This document shows, piece by piece, positions 7,697 to 13,704 of a stretch of DNA of 13,704 nt. Location: assembly GCA_035576205.1 (NCBI GenBank), contig DATLWR010000040.1, forward strand, positions 1-13,704. Direction: 5' to 3'. The notes below the pieces were generated by a model. The model was not told where the DNA came from and did no database searches. It was given only the letters and a program-made list of their open reading frames with translations. The position numbers and the translations under genes are program-made. The number at the start of each line of letters is the position of its first letter. The stretch's first letter is position 1. This DNA is from DATLWR01 sp035576205. GTDB lineage: Bacteria > Pseudomonadota > Zetaproteobacteria > Mariprofundales > Mariprofundaceae.

Positions 7697-8767
7697 TTAT
7701 TGAACGTAGGGATTCAAAATGCGTTTCAGCCTTTCTCGAACATTTGGAGGAGATTCTGAAACTAATTTCTTAACCACTTCACTTCTATATTCGGCTTTAT
7801 ATTGCTCAATCTCACGGCTACCACCATTCGCAAGAATCAACTTGACGGCATCAAGTTGCCCATAAATAACTGCATATTCCAGCAATGAATGAGTGTCACC
7901 CAAATATGGCATGCTTATTGTGCCCTTATGCTCGCCCCATTTGTTCTCGCCCGAATAGAATCCACGTGTTACAATCGATGTTTCGCGGATATCGTCCTCT
8001 AATTCTGGTTTTTGCCATTCAAGGTCAATGTATTTGCCCTCAAGGGTTTGGTAGGGATATTTAATCGTAAAGGGCTTTTGGACATCAAGCTTGATGCCCT
8101 CAGACAGGAATTTCTTGAGTACTGAGGTATTCCCTTCTATTGCAGCAAAAGCCACGGCCTGCTGTTTCGCTCCATCAGGATCATATTCCCAGACATAATA
8201 TATCGTATCTTTCGAGCTGTAATTTTCACCCGATTCATCAACGTCAGATCCCCCGACAGTAGAGCTATAGGTCGATGTTTCTGCACATCCAGGACAAAGA
8301 GCCGGGGTCGTGGATGTCACATAAGTTTCACTTGGAGTGTAAGTCACTCTCTGAAATTTATGGTCAGCTATTCTAGCTCCTTTGAAAACTATCAAGTCAC
8401 CTTCGTAGCCTTTCAGCGCCTGAACTGCTTGCTGTATGGATGGAGGTGTTAAAGTTTCAGGCGCATATTTATATTTATACTTTTCAGCAAGCATATTCAT
8501 ATCGGAGACTTGCGGTTCGCATATGGCGACCCTGCCCACTAACACATAACCCTTCAGGGTCAAAGCAAGGTTGCCGGGGTCCTCGTTTAATGTAGTGACG
8601 TTGCGTTCCTTACCATCGTGCTTCACACCAAATACCGTTGGACCGAGGCACGAAGGATTCCATGCACTTTGCTGGGGTACCCCAAGCGAGGCGCATCCGG
8701 ATACTGAAAAAGCCAGAGCAACAAAGATGGATGTAGATAACGCCTGAAATTTCACGACTGATCCCAT
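7697..8767 (-). CDS. Putative lipoprotein with ankyrin-like repeats
   Basis: A 356-residue protein I cannot assign to a named family. It has a lipoprotein signal (VVKFQALSTSIFVALAFSVSGC, given here as positions 5-25) with lipobox VSGC and predicted lipidated Cys 25. Residues 50-200 have no match I recognise and contain a CPGC pair at 158-161 in a Ser/Thr-rich stretch. Two ankyrin-like helical hairpins follow: AVAFAAIEGNTSVLKKFLSEG (204-224) and HSLLEYAVIYGQLDAVKLILA (293-313). So it is probably an envelope protein with a protein-binding ankyrin part. GGAGGGG lies just before ATG 8767; a GTG/ATG further up (8791) is less likely. Base composition is far below its neighbours (20 G/C in 60 at 7741-7800), a sign of transfer. 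Family and role unknown. Confidence 0.85.
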   Translation of the reverse strand: MGSVVKFQALSTSIFVALAFSVSGCASLGVPQQSAWNPSCLGPTVFGVKHDGKERNVTTLNEDPGNLALTLKGYVLVGRVAICEPQVSDMNMLAEKYKYKYAPETLTPPSIQQAVQALKGYEGDLIVFKGARIADHKFQRVTYTPSETYVTSTTPALCPGCAETSTYSSTVGGSDVDESGENYSSKDTIYYVWEYDPDGAKQQAVAFAAIEGNTSVLKKFLSEGIKLDVQKPFTIKYPYQTLEGKYIDLEWQKPELEDDIRETSIVTRGFYSGENKWGEHKGTISMPYLGDTHSLLEYAVIYGQLDAVKLILANGGSREIEQYKAEYRSEVVKKLVSESPPNVRERLKRILNPYVQ

Positions 8768-8813
8768 GTACCCCTCCTCGTCGCGAACCATCTAAAAAGA
8801 TGATCTTTCGTTA

Positions 8814-8841
8814 ATTGTAGTCTTGTTTCAACCTTAAGCAA
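8814..8841 (-). promoter_or_regulatory. Candidate promoter of the ankyrin-like lipoprotein gene
   Basis: On the minus strand TTGCTT (8836-8841) is followed after 16 bases by TACAAT (8814-8819, five of six). The predicted start near 8807 leaves a leader of about 40 nucleotides that contains a small CATCT/AGATG hairpin and then the GGAGGGG ribosome site. Confidence 0.35.
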
Positions 8842-9030
8842 TTTCGTTGGATTTCAATACAATGGCGTCAACCCTCCCGCTCAATTACGGAGAGAAAGAA
8901 CAACGTTCTCACTACACCTGCGACTGGATATACCCCCTTCTCATTCCTTCAACGTTAGTTTTTGTTTCACTGATAGTTGAATGGAATCTCATCTGTTCCT
9001 CAGATGCTTCGGCAAAGACAACAAAATCCA
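8842..9030. other. AT-rich non-coding stretch between lipoprotein promoter and terminator
   Basis: No gene is supported in this part of the 317-base gap between the lipoprotein and the dehydrogenase gene. An interrupted palindrome AGAAC-AAC-GTTCT lies at 8897-8909. Possible translations on either strand show no family and run through the terminator hairpin at 9031-9064. Confidence 0.4.
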
Positions 9031-9064
9031 ATAGAAAAGGGCCGGAGAATTGCTCCGGCCCTTG
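9031..9064 (-). terminator. Rho-independent terminator of the dehydrogenase gene
   Basis: An 11-bp perfect stem (AAGGGCCGGAG at 9037-9047 with CTCCGGCCCTT at 9053-9063) encloses a five-base loop. On the minus strand it is followed by TTTTC and a T-rich run, 21 bases after the dehydrogenase stop. A TTTT also follows on the plus side (9065-9068), so it may work both ways. Confidence 0.85.
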
Positions 9065-9084
9065 TTTTCCGAGTAGGCGCAGGC

Positions 9085-10305
9085 TTATTGCTGTGGCGAG
9101 ATTTCGTCGAGCGGCTTGTACTCGACGTCCTGCCATGGCAGGCCGTACCTGTTCAGGTCCGCCATGAACGGATCGGGATCGAGCTGCTCCATGTTCCAGA
9201 CACCGGGCTTCAGCCACGTCCCGTCGACCATCTGCTTGGCGCCGATCATCGCCGGCACGCCGGTGGTGTAGCTGACCGCCTGCGCATAGGTCTCCTTGTA
9301 GCACGCCTCGTGGTCGCAGATGTTGTAGATGTAGCGGGTGAACGGTTTGCCGCCACCCTTGGTGCCGGTGACGATGCAGCCGATATTGGTCTTGCCCTTG
9401 GTACGCGGGCCGAGGCTCGCCGGATCCGGCAGCAGCGCCTTCAGGAACTGGATCGGCACGATCTCACGGCCTTCGAACATGATCGGCTCGATGGAGTCGA
9501 GGCCAATGTTGCGGAACACCTCGAGGTGCTTCAGGTAGGCGTCGCCGAAGGTCATCCAGAAGCGGATGCGTTTCAGCCCCGGCAGGTTCTTGGCCAGCGA
9601 CTCCATCTCCTCGTGGTAGAGAAGGTACATATTCTTCGGGCCCACCTGCTCGAAATCGAACGCTCTCTTGAATTGCATCGGCTTCGTCTCGATCCAGTCG
9701 CCGTTCTCCCAGTAACGGCCGTTGGCGGTCACCTCGCGGATGTTGATCTCCGGGTTGAAGTTGGTGGCGAATGCATAGCCGTGGTCGCCGCCGTTGCAGT
9801 CGAGGATGTCGACTGTCTGCACCTCATCGAAATGGTGCTTCACGGCATGCGCACAGTAGACATTGGTGACGCCCGGATCGAAACCGGAGCCAAGCAGCGC
9901 CATCAGCCCCGCCTGCCTGAACTTGTCCTGGTAGGCCCACTGCCACTTGTACTCGAACTTCGCCTCGTCCAGCGGCTCGTAGTTGGCGGTGTCGAGGTAA
10001 TGCACGCCGGTCTCGAGGCAGGCATCCATGATGGTGAGGTCCTGGTACGGCAGCGCCACGTTGATGACCATGAACGGCTTCTCGGCCTTGAACAGCTTCA
10101 CCAGTTCCGGCACCGAATCGGCATCGACGGCGGCGGTAGCGATGTTGCGGCCGGTCTTTTCCCTGATCTCGGCGGCGATCTGGTCGCACTTCGACTTGGT
10201 GCGCGACGCCAGCGTGATTTCGGAAAACACCTCCGGCAGCTGCGCGCACTTGTGCGCCACCACGCGGCCGACGCCGCCCGCGCCGATAATCAGAACCTTT
10301 GCCAT
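9085..10305 (-). CDS. Carboxynorspermidine dehydrogenase (saccharopine dehydrogenase family)
   Basis: A 406-residue protein of the saccharopine dehydrogenase-like family. It starts MAKVLIIGAGGVGRVVAHKC with the Rossmann glycine pattern GAGGVG (8-13), then SRTKSKCD (NADP-type second strand), NVALPYQDLTIMDACLETGVHYLDTAN, and GSGFDPGVTNVYCAH. It fits carboxynorspermidine/carboxyspermidine dehydrogenase (often named LYS1-like), which reductively condenses aspartate semialdehyde with a diamine using NADPH. The identity is strengthened by nspC, the next pathway gene, 1.7 kb downstream on the same strand. GGAGG at 10311-10315 is 5 bases before ATG 10305. A terminator follows the stop, so it is probably monocistronic. 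True saccharopine (lysine) dehydrogenase is the alternative, less likely beside nspC. Confidence 0.9.
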   Translation of the reverse strand: MAKVLIIGAGGVGRVVAHKCAQLPEVFSEITLASRTKSKCDQIAAEIREKTGRNIATAAVDADSVPELVKLFKAEKPFMVINVALPYQDLTIMDACLETGVHYLDTANYEPLDEAKFEYKWQWAYQDKFRQAGLMALLGSGFDPGVTNVYCAHAVKHHFDEVQTVDILDCNGGDHGYAFATNFNPEINIREVTANGRYWENGDWIETKPMQFKRAFDFEQVGPKNMYLLYHEEMESLAKNLPGLKRIRFWMTFGDAYLKHLEVFRNIGLDSIEPIMFEGREIVPIQFLKALLPDPASLGPRTKGKTNIGCIVTGTKGGGKPFTRYIYNICDHEACYKETYAQAVSYTTGVPAMIGAKQMVDGTWLKPGVWNMEQLDPDPFMADLNRYGLPWQDVEYKPLDEISPQQ

Positions 10306-10433
10306 GCCAACCTCCGGTCGTGTCTTGAATGCGGGGCGCATGCTAGGGGGGCGGATTATGACCTGCAATCGACAAACAATGACCCATGGTCCGGGGGCTG
10401 TTCAGCGGCAACCGTTCGGTCTATAAATCGACC
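10306..10433. promoter_or_regulatory. Divergent promoter region, dehydrogenase / mgtC
   Basis: Minus side: CATAAT (10355-10360) is a possible -10 about 50 bases before the dehydrogenase ATG, with no good -35. Plus side: TATAAA (10422-10427) ends 7 bases before the ATG at 10434. ATGACC occurs twice 21 bases apart (10358-10363 and 10379-10384), two helical turns, a spacing seen in tandem activator or repressor sites. All by eye. Confidence 0.3.
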
Positions 10434-10943
10434 ATGCTTGGCCAGTATATCGGCGATACCGATTTCCCCGCCATCGTCGCCCTCTCCGTCCTCTGCGGTG
10501 CCATCATCGGCCTGGAGCGGCAGATGCGCGGCAAGCCGGCCGGTATCCGTACCAGCATCATGGTCTGCCTCGGCACCGCCACCTTCGTACATCTCGGCAG
10601 CCAGTTCGCCGGACCGGGCGTGGACCCGACCCGCGTGCTCGGCCAGGTGATCACCGGTATCGGCTTTCTCGGCGCCGGCGTCATGTTCGCCCGCGAGGGC
10701 ACTGTGCTGGGGGTGACGACAGCGGCGGTGATCTGGATGCTGGCAGGTATCGGCGCATCCATCGGCCTCGGCCAGTATCACCTGGGTCTGGGACTCGCCG
10801 TCACGGTCGTGGCGGTGCTGTTCACCTGCGAGTGGCTGGAGATGACATTCGCCGCCCTGACCCGCGGCGTGCACGCCATCTACCACCAGACCGGCCGGGC
10901 GAAGGAAAAGGTCGACGAGGAACCACCGCACAATCCCAGCTGA
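10434..10943 (+). CDS. MgtC/SapB family membrane protein
   Basis: A 169-residue protein with about four to five membrane segments. Family signatures are clear: IGLERQMRGKPAGIRT (25-40), VITGIGFLGAGVMF (72-85), and LGVTTAAVIWMLAGIG (92-107). MgtC relatives support growth at low Mg2+ and, in pathogens, survival in macrophages by acting on the F-type ATP synthase; they are not proven Mg2+ transporters. The C-terminal ACT-like domain of Salmonella MgtC is absent; this is the short SapB-type form. Start: neither ATG 10434 nor ATG 10386 (16 residues longer) has a ribosome site; I prefer 10434 because the family N-terminus fits and TATAAA ends 7 bases upstream. It is convergent with corA (7 bases between stops). 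Confidence 0.9.
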   Translation: MLGQYIGDTDFPAIVALSVLCGAIIGLERQMRGKPAGIRTSIMVCLGTATFVHLGSQFAGPGVDPTRVLGQVITGIGFLGAGVMFAREGTVLGVTTAAVIWMLAGIGASIGLGQYHLGLGLAVTVVAVLFTCEWLEMTFAALTRGVHAIYHQTGRAKEKVDEEPPHNPS

Positions 10944-10950
10944 GGCCCTC

Positions 10951-12027
10951 CTAGAGCCAGCGACGGCGACGGAAGAACAGCAGCATGCCGACAGCGATGG
11001 CGATCATGACCAGCCACACCAGCGGATAACCGAAAGCCCAGCCGAGTTCGGGCATGTTCCAGTCGCTGGCCTTGCGATCGAAATTCATGCCGTAGACGCC
11101 GACGATGAAGGTCAGCGGAATGAAGATGGTCGCGATCACCGTCAGCACGCGCATGATGTCGTTCATGCGGTTGCTCACACTCGACAGGTAGATATCCAGC
11201 ATGCTGCCGGTCATGTCGCGGTAGGTCTCCAGCAGGTCCATCACCTGCACGGTATGGTCGTAGCAGTCGCGCAGGTAGACCCGCGTATCCGCCTGTACCT
11301 GCGGATAGTCGTCCCGCAGCAGCTGGTTGATCACGTCGCGCTGCGGCCAAAGCATGCGGCGTAGCAAAATCAGCTCGCGCTTGACGACATGGATCCTCTC
11401 CAGCGTATCGCCGCCGTCGGCCACATCGAGAATCCGTTCCTCCAGATCCTCCAGCTGCAGGCCGAACTGCTCCAGCACCGGGAAGCCCTGGTCGATCACC
11501 ATATCGAGCATGCCGTAGAGCAGAAAATCGATGCCGCGGCTGCGCAGCCGGCTGCCGCCATCCTGCAGCCGCTTGACGATCGGCTGAAACGGCGTGAAAT
11601 CACCTTCGCAGAAGCTCACCAAAAAATTGCTGCTCAGGAAAAAGCTGACCTGCTGTACCTCGACAAGGTCGTCCACCATGAACGGCAGGCTCATGACCAT
11701 GAACAGCTGGTTATCATAGGGCTCGATCTTGGGCCGCTGGCCGGTATTGAGCACGTCTTCCAGTGCCAGCGGATGCAACCCGAAGGCCGCGCCGAGCTCT
11801 CGCAGCGCCGCCTCCGTCGGCCGCCCCTCGATATGCACCCAGGTCATGGTATCCCGCATCATGTAGGGATGGCACTCGGAAGCCTCGACATCCTCGCGGA
11901 TGGTGATCTCGGCGGCACTGTAATCGAACAGGCGGATGCGCAGCGGCAACGCCTCGGGGACATAGGCCCCGGTCAGCGTGCCCGGTGCGGTTCCGGGCGG
12001 GTGATAGCGTTTGGTGAAAAATGCCAT
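10951..12027 (-). CDS. corA: CorA-type magnesium/cobalt channel
   Basis: A 358-residue protein with the usual CorA plan: a large cytoplasmic funnel domain, a long helix (about 210-290), then two membrane segments (about 293-312 and 333-352) joined by the periplasmic loop. The selectivity signature YGMNF (312-316) and the loop MPEL (325-328) are intact, and the C-terminus ends in basic RRRRWL. CorA forms pentamers in the inner membrane and lets in Mg2+, also Co2+ and Ni2+, with gating by cytoplasmic Mg2+. AGGGGG at 12033-12038 precedes ATG 12027 by 5 bases. It is divergent from the antiporter over 125 bases and convergent with mgtC. CorA is a broad family that includes Zn2+ exporters (ZntB), which also carry GMN; Mg2+ is favoured by the general sequence. 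Confidence 0.93.
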   Translation of the reverse strand: MAFFTKRYHPPGTAPGTLTGAYVPEALPLRIRLFDYSAAEITIREDVEASECHPYMMRDTMTWVHIEGRPTEAALRELGAAFGLHPLALEDVLNTGQRPKIEPYDNQLFMVMSLPFMVDDLVEVQQVSFFLSSNFLVSFCEGDFTPFQPIVKRLQDGGSRLRSRGIDFLLYGMLDMVIDQGFPVLEQFGLQLEDLEERILDVADGGDTLERIHVVKRELILLRRMLWPQRDVINQLLRDDYPQVQADTRVYLRDCYDHTVQVMDLLETYRDMTGSMLDIYLSSVSNRMNDIMRVLTVIATIFIPLTFIVGVYGMNFDRKASDWNMPELGWAFGYPLVWLVMIAIAVGMLLFFRRRRWL

Positions 12028-12117
12028 GCATTCCCCCTGACCCGATCAAGCATAGCTTATCACGCACGCAAGCGTAAAACCGGCTGGAGGAATACGCAGC
12101 CGCTGCTATACACTCCT

Positions 12118-12130
12118 AGTATGACATACT
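12118..12130. promoter_or_regulatory. Short palindrome in the corA/antiporter gap
   Basis: AGTATG-A-CATACT is a perfect 6+6 inverted repeat. It follows a TATACA hexamer (12107-12112) and so would lie on the transcription start of the antiporter gene if that is its -10. It could be an operator; no regulator is known for it. Confidence 0.25.
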
Positions 12131-12152
12131 CGATTTTCAGCGACCGCTAGCC

Positions 12153-13367
12153 ATGCACATGGATCCCCTGCTGCCGTCGCTGGTTGCCGCCATCTTCGGC
12201 ATCCTGCTGCTGGCACTGCTGCTGCGCCGCTTCAACCAGCCGCACGTCGTCGCCTACCTGCTGGCCGGCGTCGCACTCGGCCCCTATGGCCTCGGCATCA
12301 TCGAGGACCAGATCACGCTCGACCGGCTCGGCACCATCGGCGTAATCCTGCTGCTCTTCTATGTCGGCTCGCGCATCCACGTACGCATCCTCGCCCGTCA
12401 CTGGCGCATCTCCATCCTCGGCACGCTGCTGCAGATCGCCGCCAGCGTGGCGGTGGTCGGCATCGTCGGCTGGCTGCTCGACTGGCCGCTGGCGCGCACG
12501 CTGCTGATCGGCTTCATGATCAGCCTCAGCAGCACGGCCGTGCTGCTCAGTTTCCTGAAAGGCCGCAACGAGCTGGATACGCCGCTCAGCCAGAAGACCA
12601 TCGGCATCCTGCTGGTGCAGGACCTGGCCATCATCCCGATGCTGATCATCATCGGCTTCGTCGGCGGTGACGGCCACGCCTCGGCCGGCCAACTGGCCGG
12701 CCAGATGGCCGGCGCCGCTCTGATCCTCGCCCTCATCGGCTGGCTGGCCTTCGCGCGCGAAATCCACCTGCCGTGGCTGTCGCGCCTCTTGGCCCACGAT
12801 CACGAGCTGCAGGTCTTCGCCGCACTCATCCTCTGTTTCGGACTGGCCACGCTCACCGGCCTGTTGTCGCTCTCCACAGCACTCGGCGCCTTCGTCGCCG
12901 GCATGGTAGTCGCCTCCAGCCGCGAGACCGGCTGGGTGGACAAGAGCATGGAATCGCTGCGCGTCGTCTTCGTGGCGATCTTCTTCGTCTCCATCGGCAT
13001 GCTGGTCGATCTCGCCTACCTGTGGGCCAACCTGGGGCTGATCAGCCTGCTGGTGCTGGCGGCGATGCTCACCAACACGCTGGTCAACGCACTGGTGCTT
13101 ATCGTGCTCGGCGAAACGCCGCGCGATGCCTGCGACGCCGCCGCCATGCTGGCACAGATCGGCGAATTCGGATTCGTGCTGGTGGCGGTCGGCTGGGGCT
13201 CGGGTGTAATCGGCAACGAAGGCTACCAGCTGGCCATCGCGGTGATCGCGCTGACTCTGCTGCTGGCACCATTGTGGATTGCGCTGGTCCGGCAGCTGCT
13301 GAAGTATGCGGCCGGCAGGCTGCCGCTCTTCTCGCAGGGCCGCGAGGAGCGCGATCCGACGGCCTGA
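12153..13367 (+). CDS. Kef-like monovalent cation:proton antiporter (CPA2)
   Basis: A 404-residue membrane protein with about 12 segments. CPA2 landmarks: QPHVVAYLLAGVALGP (29-44, family start), SLSSTAV (124-130), GILLVQDLAIIPML (151-164, with the ion-site Asp 157), FVSIGMLVD (278-286) and AMLAQIGEFGFVL (331-343). So it should exchange K+ or Na+ for H+ across the inner membrane. Unlike KefB/KefC/YbaL there is no C-terminal RCK/TrkA-N domain; the chain ends about 20 residues after the last segment. The usual FxxGLE-type stretch of segment 3 reads FYVGSRIHVRIL (69-80). No ribosome site is visible; ATG 12153 or 12159 are both possible. rlmJ follows after 24 bases and may be co-transcribed. Confidence 0.9.
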   Translation: MHMDPLLPSLVAAIFGILLLALLLRRFNQPHVVAYLLAGVALGPYGLGIIEDQITLDRLGTIGVILLLFYVGSRIHVRILARHWRISILGTLLQIAASVAVVGIVGWLLDWPLARTLLIGFMISLSSTAVLLSFLKGRNELDTPLSQKTIGILLVQDLAIIPMLIIIGFVGGDGHASAGQLAGQMAGAALILALIGWLAFAREIHLPWLSRLLAHDHELQVFAALILCFGLATLTGLLSLSTALGAFVAGMVVASSRETGWVDKSMESLRVVFVAIFFVSIGMLVDLAYLWANLGLISLLVLAAMLTNTLVNALVLIVLGETPRDACDAAAMLAQIGEFGFVLVAVGWGSGVIGNEGYQLAIAVIALTLLLAPLWIALVRQLLKYAAGRLPLFSQGREERDPTA

Positions 13368-13391
13368 CGCACGGCCCGAGGTGCACACCGC

Positions 13392-13704
13392 TTGAACTAC
13401 CGCCACAGCTACCATGCCGGCAATTTCGCCGATGTCTTCAAGCATATTCTGCTCGTCATGCTGATCGAGGCACTGAAGCTGAAGGAAAAACCGTTCGCCG
13501 TGCTCGACACGCACGCCGGCGCCGGCGTCTACGATCTCAACGACGAGACGGCACAGAAGACCGGCGAATGGGTAAATGGCATAGGCCGCCTGCTGGAAAC
13601 CGGCGCCCTGCCGCCGGTCGCGAAACGTTATGTCCAGGCGGTGCGCGCCTGCCAGCTCACCGGCGGCCCCGGCAGCCGCCTCTACCCCGGCTCGCCGTGG
13701 CTGG
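13392..13704 (+). CDS. rlmJ: 23S rRNA (adenine(2030)-N6)-methyltransferase, 5' part
   Basis: The open frame from TTG 13392 to the window end encodes about 104 residues: NYRHSYHAGNFADVFKHI, then EALKLKEKPFAVLDTHAGAG (the SAM-binding motif), then ETAQKTGEW and GSRLYPGSPWL. These match E. coli RlmJ (MLSYRHSFHAGNHADVLKH..., LDTHAGAG, YYPGSP) position by position. RlmJ methylates A2030 of 23S rRNA using S-adenosylmethionine. In this frame the only start after the upstream TGA (13365-13367) is TTG, backed by GAGGTG at 13378-13383 with 8 bases between. It directly follows the antiporter gene. About 60% of the gene lies beyond the window. Confidence 0.93.
   Translation, partial: MNYRHSYHAGNFADVFKHILLVMLIEALKLKEKPFAVLDTHAGAGVYDLNDETAQKTGEWVNGIGRLLETGALPPVAKRYVQAVRACQLTGGPGSRLYPGSPWL

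Noticed and set aside
7430..9036. Insertion sequence or integron cassette as the source of the AT-rich island
   Set aside because: No transposase, integrase, terminal inverted repeats or target-site duplications could be seen.
8847..9167. Small plus-strand frame in the AT-rich gap with one hydrophobic stretch
   Set aside because: No ribosome site, runs through the terminator at 9031-9064 and into the antisense of the dehydrogenase.
8977..10650. 557-codon open frame on the plus strand, antisense to the dehydrogenase
   Set aside because: It passes through a terminator hairpin and overlaps two well-supported genes; no recognisable domain.
12147..13514. 455-codon open frame on the minus strand, antisense to the antiporter and rlmJ
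   Set aside because: Translation is a low-complexity Gln/Asp/His-rich string typical of an antisense shadow, while the plus strand encodes clear CPA2 and RlmJ proteins.

Overview
The window is about 13.7 kb of mostly GC-rich DNA; a sample line inside mgtC counts 39 G/C in 60 bases. It is densely packed chromosomal DNA of a proteobacterium. A gamma- or betaproteobacterium is the best guess, because YaeQ and RlmJ at the two ends are characteristic of those groups; nothing here fixes genus or species. I see no rRNA, tRNA, CRISPR array, phage gene or insertion sequence.

Layout, left to right. A 3'-truncated yaeQ gene (minus) is divergent from an orphan membrane-bound sensor histidine kinase (plus). 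The kinase converges on an unidentified lipoprotein gene (minus), which has a clear intrinsic terminator. That gene is divergent from a PhoD-like metallophosphatase (plus). Next comes a long minus-strand block which, in transcription order (high to low coordinates), reads: carboxynorspermidine dehydrogenase, its terminator, an AT-rich island with an ankyrin-like lipoprotein, carboxynorspermidine decarboxylase (nspC), an NYN plus OST-HTH RNA-processing-type protein, and a YiiD-C-type thioesterase. The right end is an ion-homeostasis group: an MgtC/SapB family membrane protein (plus), a CorA-type Mg2+ channel (minus), a Kef-like cation:proton antiporter (plus), and the start of rlmJ (plus, TTG start, cut by the window edge).

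How the genes work together. The dehydrogenase and NspC are successive enzymes of the carboxy(nor)spermidine route, in which aspartate semialdehyde is condensed with a diamine and the product is decarboxylated to spermidine or norspermidine. The two genes are often neighbours. Here a roughly 1.6-kb stretch of much lower GC lies between them (a sample line counts 20 G/C in 60), and the upstream gene ends in its own terminator, so the pair is probably no longer one transcription unit. MgtC, CorA and the antiporter handle Mg2+ and monovalent cations. Their closeness to polyamine genes is suggestive, since polyamines and Mg2+ share cellular roles, but it is not evidence of a joint system.

I did not find a clearly new multi-gene system. 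The points most worth a second look are the AT-rich lipoprotein island, the kinase with a Gln next to its phospho-acceptor His, the NYN/OST-HTH gene in the nspC operon, and the short Kef-like antiporter with no regulatory domain.
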